Below are positions 17,338-25,546 of a stretch of DNA of 64,000 bases, piece after piece; the stretch's first letter is position 1, and each line of letters opens with the position of its first letter. The notes beneath the pieces are model-generated. The model was not told where the DNA came from and searched no databases. It saw nothing but the letters and a program-made list of their open reading frames with translations. Source of the DNA: an uncultured Planctomycetota bacterium. Its GTDB lineage: Bacteria > Planctomycetota > Phycisphaerae > UBA1845 > Fen-1342. Location: the NCBI GenBank assembly GCA_900696525.1, contig CAADGL010000019.1, positions 1 to 64,000 on the forward strand, read 5' to 3'. A program made the position numbers and the translations under genes.

Positions 17338-18165
17338 TTACGACGGATTCAAACTATTGTTCTTCGGCCGCGGTTTTTCTTCCCAGGAGGGCACGCCGCT
17401 CTCGTCTATTTCGGCCGGGGTCAGCAATTGTACTCGGACGTAGACCCTCTGGCCGTCCTCCTCGAAGTACGCGGAAGGGTACGGCGGGTAAGTGCGGGCG
17501 CGCAGCAGCGCCAGCAGCTCGCGGGCGGTGTACCTCCGGTCGAGGTCGATGACGTCATGGGCGGCGATGTCGGCCTTGCGGTGCGTCGTCGCCGCGGAGT
17601 GGTCCTGCGGGGTTCTCGGCGCGGTGCCGGACCGGATGGCCGGCCAGGCTTCGCGGAAAAGGTCAACCAGCTCGCGCGTCAGACGCTGGTGCAGCGTCCC
17701 GCCGGTGTCCGTTGGACGGATCGCCACCCGGCGCTGAATGATGATGTCGCCGGAGTCGACGCCGGCGTCGATATGGTGAATCGAGACGCCGGCGGGCGAG
17801 CCGTCGAGAAACGGCCAGACGTTGGGATGCCAGCCGCGGTTGCGCGGCAGCAGCGCCGGGTGCGTGTTGATGCACCCGAGCCGGGGAATCTGGAACACCT
17901 CCGGCCGAAGGATGTATCCGAAGAACGCGCTGACGCCGATATCCGGCTCCAGCGCTCGCAGTCGCTCCAGAGTGTCGGCTTCGCGGAGTTGCCCGGCGTG
18001 CAGGACGCGCTCGGCTGGCAGGCTGGCGGCGGTCACGATCTCGTCGGCGAACTTGCGATTGCCGGGCGGGTGAGTCACGAGGGCGACGATGTTCTCGTGC
18101 CGTTCGCGCAGCCAGCGGGTGATCTGCCAGCCTCCCCAGTTATTGGCCAGTAGCAGGATACGCAT
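17338..18165 (-). CDS. Sugar N-formyltransferase-like protein
   Basis: A 275-residue member of the methionyl-tRNA formyltransferase fold. The core contains GCINTHPALLPRNRG (catalytic Asn100 and His102 by position), HPNVWPFLDG, GVSIHHIDAG and VDSGDIIIQ (catalytic Asp). A MRILLLANNWGG Rossmann-like strand opens the protein. It is last in an operon of nucleotide-sugar genes, directly after a DegT aminotransferase, which is how N-formyltransferases for amino-deoxy sugars occur. The donor would be N10-formyltetrahydrofolate and the acceptor the amino group made by the aminotransferase (inference). A tRNA role is unlikely given this context and the non-canonical N-terminus. Confidence 0.8.
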   Translation of the reverse strand: MRILLLANNWGGWQITRWLRERHENIVALVTHPPGNRKFADEIVTAASLPAERVLHAGQLREADTLERLRALEPDIGVSAFFGYILRPEVFQIPRLGCINTHPALLPRNRGWHPNVWPFLDGSPAGVSIHHIDAGVDSGDIIIQRRVAIRPTDTGGTLHQRLTRELVDLFREAWPAIRSGTAPRTPQDHSAATTHRKADIAAHDVIDLDRRYTARELLALLRARTYPPYPSAYFEEDGQRVYVRVQLLTPAEIDESGVPSWEEKPRPKNNSLNPS

Positions 18166-18227
18166 ACGTCACCGCCAGTCCGCGCCAACCGCCGATGCTC
18201 GGGCGCGGCAGTCCGCGCAGGGAAGAT

Positions 18228-19412
18228 TCAGGCGCGAGCACCGAACGCGGCGAAACACGCCGGCGGCCGGGCGGCCCAGCCGCTGCACTCCCGGACGGCC
18301 TCGGCGACCTCCGCAACGGTCTCCGGGGGCATGAACGAGTGCAGCGGGAGGGTGAGCAGCTCATCGGCGACGCGGTCGATGGTGCTCAGGTCGCCGCGCC
18401 GGCAGTCGCGGAAGTAGCTGAAGCGGTGGCCGGGAATCCAGTGGATGCCGCTGTCGATGCCGCGCTCGCGCAGGCCGGCGATCAGCCGCTCGCGCTGTCC
18501 GCCGAGGACGCGGACGTAGTACGCGAAGGCGGCGACATCATCGAAATCGGTCTGGGGCGTGACGATGCCCGGGCAGCCGGCCAGGAGGCGGTTGTAGAGC
18601 CGGCAGGCCTTGCGGCGGGTGACGACGAACTCGCTGAGGCGGCGAAGCTGCGAGAGGCCGATGGCGGCGTGCAGGTTGGCGAGGTGATAGCGGAAGCCGC
18701 AGCCGGCCACGTCATAGGTCCAGGCGCGGGCGTTGGCGTACATGCGTTCGGCCTTCTGGTCCATGCCGAGCAGGCGATAGCGACGCAGGCGCTCGACGTC
18801 GTCGCCGGCATTGACGACCAGCGCCCCGCCGTCGATGCAGGTGAGCGTTTTCACCGGGTCGAAGCTGAAGACGACGATGTCGCCGAATGCGCCGATGGGT
18901 CGGCCTTCGTGGCGCGAGCCGAAGGAGTGGGCGGCGTCGTGGATGACGCGCAGGCCGCGGCGCCGGGCCAGGTCGTGGACGGCGTCCCAGTCGCAGGGCA
19001 CGCCGTCGTAGTCCACCGCGATGATGGCCTTGGTGCGCGGCGAGACCAGCTCGACGGCCTTGTTCACGTCGATGCCGAGCGTGGATTCCTCGATGTCGCA
19101 GAAGACCGGGTCGCCCCCGGCCATGCGGATGGCCTGGAAGTCACCGATGTTGTTGAGCGACGGCGTGATGACTTCGTCGCCCTCGCCCACGCCGGCGATC
19201 AGCAGGGCCAGGTGCAGGGCTGAGGTTCCGGTGTTGACGGCGACGACCTGGCGCTCGCGCTGGTCGAGGCCGAGCTGGGTGGCGACGGCCTGCTCGAAGT
19301 CCCTGACGTATGAGCCCATGCCGAGCCAGCCGAGGCGCAGCGCGTCGAAGGCGGCCTCCATGGTTTCGGCGGCGATGTAGGGCTTGAAGACCGGGATGCG
19401 GATGTCGCTCAT
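18228..19412 (-). CDS. DegT/DnrJ/EryC1-type sugar aminotransferase
   Basis: A 394-residue PLP enzyme that converts a keto-sugar nucleotide to an amino sugar. Visible features are NTGTSALHLAL, the HDAAHSFGS aspartate/histidine segment and the PLP lysine in FSFDPVKTLTCIDGG (Lys188). Length is typical. The start ATG overlaps the stop of the upstream methyltransferase gene by four bases (19409-19412). The formyltransferase follows after 62 bases. Substrate linkage (CDP, dTDP or other) cannot be read from this sequence, but the cytidylyltransferase at the head of the operon suggests CDP. Confidence 0.9.
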   Translation of the reverse strand: MSDIRIPVFKPYIAAETMEAAFDALRLGWLGMGSYVRDFEQAVATQLGLDQRERQVVAVNTGTSALHLALLIAGVGEGDEVITPSLNNIGDFQAIRMAGGDPVFCDIEESTLGIDVNKAVELVSPRTKAIIAVDYDGVPCDWDAVHDLARRRGLRVIHDAAHSFGSRHEGRPIGAFGDIVVFSFDPVKTLTCIDGGALVVNAGDDVERLRRYRLLGMDQKAERMYANARAWTYDVAGCGFRYHLANLHAAIGLSQLRRLSEFVVTRRKACRLYNRLLAGCPGIVTPQTDFDDVAAFAYYVRVLGGQRERLIAGLRERGIDSGIHWIPGHRFSYFRDCRRGDLSTIDRVADELLTLPLHSFMPPETVAEVAEAVRECSGWAARPPACFAAFGARA

Positions 19413-20248
19413 CGGGCGGCTCCGTTCTCGCCGACGCGCAGCAGGTAGCCCTTCGGATTGTGCGTCACGATGTACTTCTCGCGCGAGCGGTCGACGACGA
19501 ACTGGCCGCGGCGGGCGGCGACGAACTCGTCAACGGCTTTCATCGGGCCGGGGAAGGGCGGCATCTGGATGTAGTCGACGATCGTGTCCTCGACGATGAA
19601 GTAGCAGTCGGGCGCGACGAAACGCTCATAGAGCGTCAGGAGCTCCCGCGTCACCGTGTACTTGTGGTCGCTGTCCTCGATCACCATGCCGCGGCGGCCG
19701 GCGCAGATCTCCGCGACCCGCGCCACGGTCTGCGAGTCGGTCGCGTCGCCGATCACCCAAGAGATGCGCGGGTGCTCGATGCTGAGCGGCGTCGGGCTGA
19801 GGTCGATGCCGATGATCTGGCAGGGGTAGTCGAGCCGGTCGAGCAGGTGCGCCATCCAGAGCGTGTCGCCCCCCTCGTAGCAGCCGATCGCGATGACGAC
19901 CTCGGGCCGCGTGTCTTGAAGGATGTCGCCGAGCACGATCCAGTCGAAGGGCGTCTTGAGAACCTTCAACCCAAGGTACTTCGTGAAGTGCCGGTGCATC
20001 GTCCAGTGATACACCAGCCACTCGCGCACCGTCATCGTCAGCCGGTCCTCGATGTGCGGAAACACGTCGTAGCGATCGAGCACCCGGGCCGGGGCTTCGC
20101 GCCGCGGAGCCGCGCGCGGAGCCGGCGCCGCCGTCGCGCTTCCCGCGCCGTCGCCGACCGTGGCCGCGAAGCCGGGGGGCGCGGCGGCGGACTGGAAGCC
20201 GGACAGGCGCGGGTTCGTCGGCAGCGCGTGCGTCGTCGTGCTAGGCAT
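19409..20248 (-). CDS. CmcI-family SAM-dependent methyltransferase-like protein
   Basis: A 279-residue protein of the cephalosporin hydroxylase (CmcI) family, which despite the name has a class I SAM-methyltransferase fold. The motif I region reads VVIAIGCYEGGDTLWMAHLL, followed by IIGIDLS and later FIVEDTIVD. About 65 N-terminal residues are low-complexity and alanine/proline-rich. Such proteins are common in polysaccharide gene clusters, where they probably methylate sugars. The start overlaps the end of the cupin gene by 8 bases and its stop overlaps the aminotransferase start, so it is tightly coupled on both sides. Confidence 0.78.
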   Translation of the reverse strand: MPSTTTHALPTNPRLSGFQSAAAPPGFAATVGDGAGSATAAPAPRAAPRREAPARVLDRYDVFPHIEDRLTMTVREWLVYHWTMHRHFTKYLGLKVLKTPFDWIVLGDILQDTRPEVVIAIGCYEGGDTLWMAHLLDRLDYPCQIIGIDLSPTPLSIEHPRISWVIGDATDSQTVARVAEICAGRRGMVIEDSDHKYTVTRELLTLYERFVAPDCYFIVEDTIVDYIQMPPFPGPMKAVDEFVAARRGQFVVDRSREKYIVTHNPKGYLLRVGENGAAR

Positions 20249-20789
20249 GGCGGACTTCCCAGTTGTAAGGAATGGATGGATGGAACGGACTGAGGCGCGT
20301 CGTCAGCGATGGGTCATGAACGTGTGTGCAGCAGTTCGCCAGCAGCGCCAGCCGGCTCATGCCCTTGAAGCCGTTCCACAGCCCGGGCGGAATCTGCACC
20401 AGGCTGTAGTTGTCCGGCCCCAGGAACACCTCCTGGATGATCCCGTGCGTCGGCGACTGCGGGCGGTCGTCGTAGATCACCAGCTTCAGGCGGCCCACCG
20501 GGACGGCGTAGTTGAGCGTCATCTCGCGGTGCTTGTGCCAGCCCTTGATGACGCCCGCGTAGATCGTCGAGAAGTAGACCTCGCCGAAGCCCAGGAAGTG
20601 ACCATCGCTGCGGCGAAGCATGTGCAGGATCGTGCCCCGCTCATCGGGAATGCGCTTCAGCGGCACGACGCGCACGCCGTCGATCTCGCCGCGCGGGGCG
20701 CTGCTTCCGGCCTCGTGGCTGATGAAGCGCGAGGACGGGGCGCGATCCATCGCCGGTGCTCCGCTCTGGGTGATGGCCCGGGCGCTCAT
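20241..20789 (-). CDS. RmlC-like cupin, nucleotide-sugar epimerase family
   Basis: A 182-residue protein. The ATG at 20789 overlaps the rfbF stop by four bases. The cupin core has GVIKGWHKHREMTL, matching the GxxRGxH region of dTDP-4-dehydrorhamnose 3,5-epimerases with its catalytic His, and VQIPPGLWNGFKGMS, matching PPGFAHGF. In the second motif the usual His is replaced by Asn. It may epimerise or isomerise a 4-keto sugar, or be a divergent relative with another role. Its place between a cytidylyltransferase and an aminotransferase fits a sugar-nucleotide tailoring step. Confidence 0.75.
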   Translation of the reverse strand: MSARAITQSGAPAMDRAPSSRFISHEAGSSAPRGEIDGVRVVPLKRIPDERGTILHMLRRSDGHFLGFGEVYFSTIYAGVIKGWHKHREMTLNYAVPVGRLKLVIYDDRPQSPTHGIIQEVFLGPDNYSLVQIPPGLWNGFKGMSRLALLANCCTHVHDPSLTTRLSPFHPSIPYNWEVRHA

Positions 20790-21634
20790 GCCGTGACCCC
20801 CGTCAGCGGCGTGACGCGCGTGACCGCTCCGGGCGCCACGACGCGCGCCGAATCGCATTGGAAACGCGACGGCGCCGGCAGCCACGGCGCCCGCCCCGTC
20901 TGCCAGAGGCTCTCGAGGTAGGCGAGCTCGCGCGGCGTGTCGACGCACTGCCAGAAGCCTTCGTGCCGCAGAACGCCGAGCTGCCCGCGCCGCGCCAGCG
21001 CCTGCATCGGTTCGATCTCCCACGCCGTCTGGTCGTCAGCGATCAGCTCCAGCGCCGCCGGCTCCAACACGAAGTAGCCGCCGTTGATCCAGCCTTCGGC
21101 CACCTGCGGCTTCTCGTTGAAGCCGACGGCCTGCGTACCGTCGATCGACAAGTGACCGAACCGCGCCGGCGGACGAACGGCGGTGACGGTCGCGAGGCGG
21201 CCGTGCTGCCGGTGAAATCGGAGCAGCGCGGCGATATCGACGTCGGCCAGACCGTCGCCGTACGTCATGAAGAACGTCGTATCCAGCCGGGGGGCGAGGC
21301 GCTTCAGCCGGCCACCGGTCTGTGGCTCGTTGCCGGTGTCGACGAGGTGGACGATCCAGTCTTCGACGACCGGCGCGTGAAAACGGGCCTGGCCCGTGGC
21401 GAGGGTGACGGTGACGTCGCCGGTCTCGGCGCGGTAGTTGAGGAAGTAGTCCTTGATGATCTGGCCGCGGTAGCCCAGGGCGATGGTGAACTCTCGAAAA
21501 CCGAACTGCGCGTAGGAGCGCATGATGTGCCAGAGCAGCGGGCGCCCGCCGACCTCGAGCATCGGCTTGGGTCTTTCGTCGGTGAGCGGCCCGAGCCGCG
21601 TGCCGCGGCCTCCGGCCAGGATGACCACCTTCAT
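20786..21634 (-). CDS. rfbF: Glucose-1-phosphate cytidylyltransferase
   Basis: A 282-residue nucleotidyltransferase making CDP-glucose from glucose-1-phosphate and CTP. The start has VVILAGGRGTRLGPLTDERPKP. RfbF-type features, as opposed to the thymidylyltransferase RmlA, are KDYFLNYRAETGDVTV, LVDTGNEPQTGGRLKR and MTYGDGLADVDI. It is first in a minus-strand operon of five genes. CDP-glucose is normally taken on by a 4,6-dehydratase (RfbG), which is missing from this operon. The 166 bases upstream separate it from the divergent glycosyltransferase gene and should hold both promoters. Confidence 0.9.
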   Translation of the reverse strand: MKVVILAGGRGTRLGPLTDERPKPMLEVGGRPLLWHIMRSYAQFGFREFTIALGYRGQIIKDYFLNYRAETGDVTVTLATGQARFHAPVVEDWIVHLVDTGNEPQTGGRLKRLAPRLDTTFFMTYGDGLADVDIAALLRFHRQHGRLATVTAVRPPARFGHLSIDGTQAVGFNEKPQVAEGWINGGYFVLEPAALELIADDQTAWEIEPMQALARRGQLGVLRHEGFWQCVDTPRELAYLESLWQTGRAPWLPAPSRFQCDSARVVAPGAVTRVTPLTGVTA

Positions 21635-21800
21635 CTTTGCCCCGCTCAGACGCCTCGCTCCGTCCCTGCGCCGCGCCGAGTGGACCGGATGCGCGGCAAA
21701 GGCCGAAAGTGTTATCGGCGCGACCGCGGCGCGGCGTTAGGCGGTTCCAGCGGTCGACGCCGGGCCGCCGCGAAAGCGCCCGCGGACGGGAGGCCGGACG

Positions 21801-24038
21801 ATGGAGATCGAGATCGGCGGGCACGCGCAATCGCGGCGCGTGGGCGAGCCGGCTGACGCCTCGGCGTCCACACGCCTCTCATCGGGCGCCGCGCGGCTTG
21901 TTCCGTGGAGCTCGCGCCGCCGGCGATTCGAGGCCAACCTGGCCGTGGTGGCGCAGCGCTGGCCCGAAGCCGTGTCAGAACTTGCGCGACAGTGGTCCGA
22001 GTCGGCGGCGCGCCACGAATTGCACGTCAGCGACGACGGCGCCGCACAAGTCCTTGTGCGGACCGTGGACGGGAATGCGTCATGGCTCGGCGGACGCAAG
22101 GATCATCGAGCCGCGGCCCGGCAGGAAGTCCGTCTGCGATCCGAGGGCGTGCTGCCGCCTTCGGTGCTGATCGACGGCGTCGGGATGGGCTGGCACCTGG
22201 TGGAGGTATACCGCCAGACCGACCGCACGTTCCTCGACGCGAGCGGCGCGCTCTACGTGGTGGAGCGCGAGCCGGAAGTCCTGGCCATCGTGCTGCACAT
22301 TCACGACTGGCGCGGGCTGCTGGTCGATCCGCGCGTCTGCCTGTTCGTCGGACCGCAGGCCCTGGCGGCGCTCGAAGCCCACCTGGATGACTCGCGCTGG
22401 CCGCTGCCGACGATCGTCTGCCGCTCGCCGGGCCTGAAGCCGCAGCCGCCGGCGCTGGACGCGATTCATCGCCTGGCCGACCGACGGATCGCGGAGGTCG
22501 AGCGGCTCAGCGCCGAGGTCCGCCGGCGATACGCGGGGCGCGACGCGGCGTGGTGGGCGCGGCGCTTCGGCGCGGCGGTGCCTCGGGCCGGCGAGTCGGC
22601 GTCCGGCGCGGAGCCGCTGCGCGTGCTGTGCGTGACCTCCCGGCACACGACGTTCCTGCAATACAGCATGCGCGACTGTGCGGCGGCGCTGGAAGGGCTG
22701 GGTTGCGAGGCGCGGGTGCTGATGGAGGCGTCGAACTACCAGCGCCTGGACCCGACGCTGCTGCTGCGTGAGCAGCGGGACTTCGAGCCCGACCTGATCC
22801 TGCTGCTGTCGCGCATGCGCTACGAGGTGTCGGAGCAGTTGCTCGACGTGATCCCGTCGGTGACCTGGGACCAGGACAGCCTGCCCTGGGTCTTTCGCGA
22901 GGAGTTCCGCGACCGCTTCGGACCAAACGACTTCCTGTTCGGTATCAAGGCGCTCGACGCGCCGCACCTGTACGGCTGGCCCGCGGCCCGCTGCCGATAC
23001 TGCGACCTGGCCGCATCTGAACGCACGTACTCGGCCGAGCCGCTGCCGGAAGCGGACTTGGCGCCCTATCGCTGCGACGCGAGCTACGTCAGCCACGCCT
23101 CGCGATCGCCGGAAGAAGAGCACCGCCATGTGCTGACCTGGCTCGAACGCGAGCATCTTCGCGAGGTGTACGAAGCGGTGGTTGAGCGCCTGCTGCCGTC
23201 GTGGCGCGCCGGTCCGGACTTCCCCGGCCCGCTGCACAGCGCGATCTACGATGCGTTCGAGCAGCGCCTCCGTCGCCCGCCGGCCGCCGACGAGTTCGCC
23301 GCCGTGCACCAGGCGGCCATGCGTCTCGCCGACCGCGCCCTCCGCCATTCGGCGCTCGAATGGGCCGCCGATTGGGCCGAGCGCCGCGGCCGCAGGCTGC
23401 ACCTCTACGGCAACGGCTGGGAGCGGCACCCGCGGTTTGGCGCCTTCGCGCGCGGGCCGGCGGCCAACGGAGCCGAGCTGCGCCGCGTGTACCAGGCCAG
23501 CGCGATCAACCTGCAACTGATGGGCTGGGGCTTCCTGCATCAGCGGGCGCTCGACGGGCTGTGCGCCGGCGGTTTCTTCCTCTCGCGGCGCTCGCTGTGG
23601 GACGAGTGGACGGGCCTGCTTCGCCGGCTCGACGATCGCCTGCGCAGCGCCGGCGCCGCTGACCCGTCCGGCTTCGAGCGCTTGCCCGAGTCGGACCGCA
23701 AGTCCGCCGTCCGCGCGGCGCTGGCCGATCTGGGCGCCGACGCGCGCTGGCTGGCCAATCCGTACGCCGCCGCGGCCCTGCGCGAGGCGCGCCAGCGGAG
23801 CTGCACGGCCGACGTGTTCGCGGCGTATTCGCGGATCAGCTTCGACTCGCCCCAGTCGTTCGAGGCGCTCGCCGAGCGCTTCCTCGCCGCGCCCGTCGAG
23901 CGGGCCGCTACGGCGCGCGCGCTGCGCGCCGCCGTCATCGAGCGCTACACCTACGAGCGGCGCATGCGGCAGATGCTCGAGCTCGTGCGCGACGGCTACA
24001 CCGCGGCGGCGCCGAGCGGCGCGACGCCGCGCCCGTAG
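21801..24038 (+). CDS. CgeB-like glycosyltransferase, large two-part protein
   Basis: A 745-residue protein with GGGAGG upstream of its ATG. The N-terminal ~270 residues have no recognised family. From about residue 272 (LRVLCVTSRHTTFLQYSMRD) the layout is that of CgeB/DUF3880-type glycosyltransferases: an N-terminal Rossmann half, PDLILLLSRMRYE, an SVTWDQDSLP segment, then a C-terminal half with LHLYGNGWERHP and NLQLMGWGFLHQRALDGLCAGGFFLSR. It is divergent from the rfbF operon and probably adds a sugar to a surface glycan. Its last 43 bases overlap the end of the convergent cystathionine synthase gene. Confidence 0.68.
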   Translation: MEIEIGGHAQSRRVGEPADASASTRLSSGAARLVPWSSRRRRFEANLAVVAQRWPEAVSELARQWSESAARHELHVSDDGAAQVLVRTVDGNASWLGGRKDHRAAARQEVRLRSEGVLPPSVLIDGVGMGWHLVEVYRQTDRTFLDASGALYVVEREPEVLAIVLHIHDWRGLLVDPRVCLFVGPQALAALEAHLDDSRWPLPTIVCRSPGLKPQPPALDAIHRLADRRIAEVERLSAEVRRRYAGRDAAWWARRFGAAVPRAGESASGAEPLRVLCVTSRHTTFLQYSMRDCAAALEGLGCEARVLMEASNYQRLDPTLLLREQRDFEPDLILLLSRMRYEVSEQLLDVIPSVTWDQDSLPWVFREEFRDRFGPNDFLFGIKALDAPHLYGWPAARCRYCDLAASERTYSAEPLPEADLAPYRCDASYVSHASRSPEEEHRHVLTWLEREHLREVYEAVVERLLPSWRAGPDFPGPLHSAIYDAFEQRLRRPPAADEFAAVHQAAMRLADRALRHSALEWAADWAERRGRRLHLYGNGWERHPRFGAFARGPAANGAELRRVYQASAINLQLMGWGFLHQRALDGLCAGGFFLSRRSLWDEWTGLLRRLDDRLRSAGAADPSGFERLPESDRKSAVRAALADLGADARWLANPYAAAALREARQRSCTADVFAAYSRISFDSPQSFEALAERFLAAPVERAATARALRAAVIERYTYERRMRQMLELVRDGYTAAAPSGATPRP

Positions 24039-25204
24039 CGCGGCGCGATGCGCGCGCCCCCCAGCGCGTCGAGACCCTCCAGCACGTCTTCCACCAGGTC
24101 CTCGGCCGCCTCGATCCCCGGCGAGAGCCGCACCAGCGAATCCGACAGCCCGAGCCGGGCCCGCGTTTCCGCCGGGATCGACGCGTGCGTCATCGCCGCC
24201 GGCTGGCAGATCAGCGACTTCACGCCGCCGAGGCTCTCGCCCAGTGCGAAGTAGCGGCGCTGCGTGACGAATCGCCGCACGTCGTCGAGCGGCGCATCGA
24301 GCTCGATCGACAGCATGCCGCCGAACCCGGTCATCTGCCGCGCCGCGATCTCGTGTCCGGCGTGCTCGCGCAATCCCGGGTAGTACACCCGCGCGACGCG
24401 CGCGTGTCCGGCCGCGGCCCGCGCCAGCGCCGCGGCGTTCTCGGCGTGACGCCGCACCCGCAGCTCCAGCGTCTTGAGCCCGCGCAGCGTCAGCCAGCAA
24501 TCAAAGGGCGACGGCACGCCGCCGCACGCGTTCTGGAGGAACTTCACCGGCGCGAAGCGCTCGGCTTCGCGCGCCAGGACGGCGCCCTGGATCACGTCCG
24601 AGTGGCCGGCGAGGTACTTGGTGACGCTGTGAACGACCAGGTCGGCGCCGAGCGAGAACGGCTGCTGGAAGACCGGCGTCGCGAACGTGTTGTCGACGAC
24701 GACCAGTGCCCCCGCCGCGTGCGCGGCGCGGCAGATCGCGGCGATGTCGTAGATCATCAGCCGCGGGTTGGTCGGCGACTCGACCCAGACGAGCCGCGTG
24801 CGCGGCGACAGCGCGCGCTCCAGCGCGCCGGGCTGGGCATAGTCGACGACGGTCGTCGTGACGCCCTGCCGCGCGAAGACCTGGTGCAGCAGCCGGTGCG
24901 TCCCGCCGTACACGTCGGGCGGAATCACGACTTCGTCGCCCGGGGAGGTCAGCCCCTGTAGGACGGCGTGCTCGGCGGCCAGGCCGGAGGCGAACAGGGC
25001 GGCGTGCTCGACGCCCTCGAGTGCCGCGAGCACCGCTTCGAGCCGCTGGCGGGTCGGGTTGTTCGTGCGCGAGTAATCGAAGCCGCGGTGCTGGCCGGGC
25101 AGCTCCTGCTCGAAGGTCGAGGTCTGGAAGATCGGTGCGACCAGCGCCCCGGTCTGCGGCTCCGAGGGCTGGGCCAGGTGAATCGTCCGCGTCGCGAATT
25201 GCAC
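23996..25204 (-). CDS. metB: Cystathionine gamma-synthase-like PLP enzyme
   Basis: A 402-residue transsulfuration enzyme. Family marks are YSRTNNPTRQRLEAVLAALEG, FASGLAAEHAVL, DVYGGTHRL, VESPTNPRL, DNTFATPV and the PLP lysine in SVTKYLAGHSD (Lys196). The substrate cannot be fixed from sequence alone: gamma-synthase, gamma-lyase and O-acylhomoserine sulfhydrylase look alike. It follows homoserine dehydrogenase on the same strand, which supports methionine biosynthesis from an activated homoserine. The two genes are separated by 342 bases that include a tandem repeat, so they may have separate promoters. Confidence 0.88.
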   Translation of the reverse strand: MQFATRTIHLAQPSEPQTGALVAPIFQTSTFEQELPGQHRGFDYSRTNNPTRQRLEAVLAALEGVEHAALFASGLAAEHAVLQGLTSPGDEVVIPPDVYGGTHRLLHQVFARQGVTTTVVDYAQPGALERALSPRTRLVWVESPTNPRLMIYDIAAICRAAHAAGALVVVDNTFATPVFQQPFSLGADLVVHSVTKYLAGHSDVIQGAVLAREAERFAPVKFLQNACGGVPSPFDCWLTLRGLKTLELRVRRHAENAAALARAAAGHARVARVYYPGLREHAGHEIAARQMTGFGGMLSIELDAPLDDVRRFVTQRRYFALGESLGGVKSLICQPAAMTHASIPAETRARLGLSDSLVRLSPGIEAAEDLVEDVLEGLDALGGARIAPRYGRGVAPLGAAAV

Positions 25205-25546
25205 GAGTGCGCTCCTTGCATTGGTGTTGAATCTGCCTCAGACCCGAGTCGAGAACCGAGCCGCGCCCGATCCGAGCCGCGCCCGAACCGAGCCGCGCCC
25301 GATCCGAGCCGCGCCCGAACCGAGCCGCGCCCGTAAGGAAGCGGTTGCGCCAGAGCGCCCACCGGTTCCGGCTAGTCTTTGATTCACATCTGCGCGACAT
25401 CAATCGTCAGTCCTGTTCAGTGTTTCCAGCGTCGCCGTCAATCCGCGTGCCGCCGCCGTCGCGCGACAGCGCTCGCACGAGCAGCGGCGTCCGCGTGTCG
25501 CGCTCGTGGCGCAGCGCCTGGGTGCGCGCCGGGCCTGGTGAGGCCG
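25205..25546. other. Intergenic region carrying a GC-rich tandem repeat
   Basis: These 342 bases between hom and the cystathionine synthase gene hold five tandem 16-base units (listed separately) and no credible gene. Reading frames across the repeat give only Arg/Gly-rich low-complexity sequence. The promoter of the cystathionine synthase gene should lie between 25205 and the repeat, but no clear -35/-10 pair was found. Confidence 0.6.
25253..25351 (-). repeat. Tandem 16-base GC-rich repeat with conserved flank
   Basis: Five contiguous 16-base units (25253-25332) alternate strictly between gaaCCGAGCCGCGCCC and gatCCGAGCCGCGCCC. They end in a 19-base flank (25333-25351) containing GGAAGCGG and TGCGCC. 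The same flank and core occur at 59395-59483 with an 18-base unit. The minus strand, starting GGCGCAACCGCTTCC, is taken as the reading direction. No spacers are present, so this is not a CRISPR. Confidence 0.9.

Noticed and set aside
17338-18165. Methionyl-tRNA formyltransferase (fmt)
   Set aside because: The fold matches, but the gene closes a nucleotide-sugar operon after an aminotransferase, has no def partner, and the C-terminal tRNA-binding domain is not evident.
25253-25351. Possible CRISPR array
   Set aside because: Units are contiguous with no unique spacers, and no cas genes are present.
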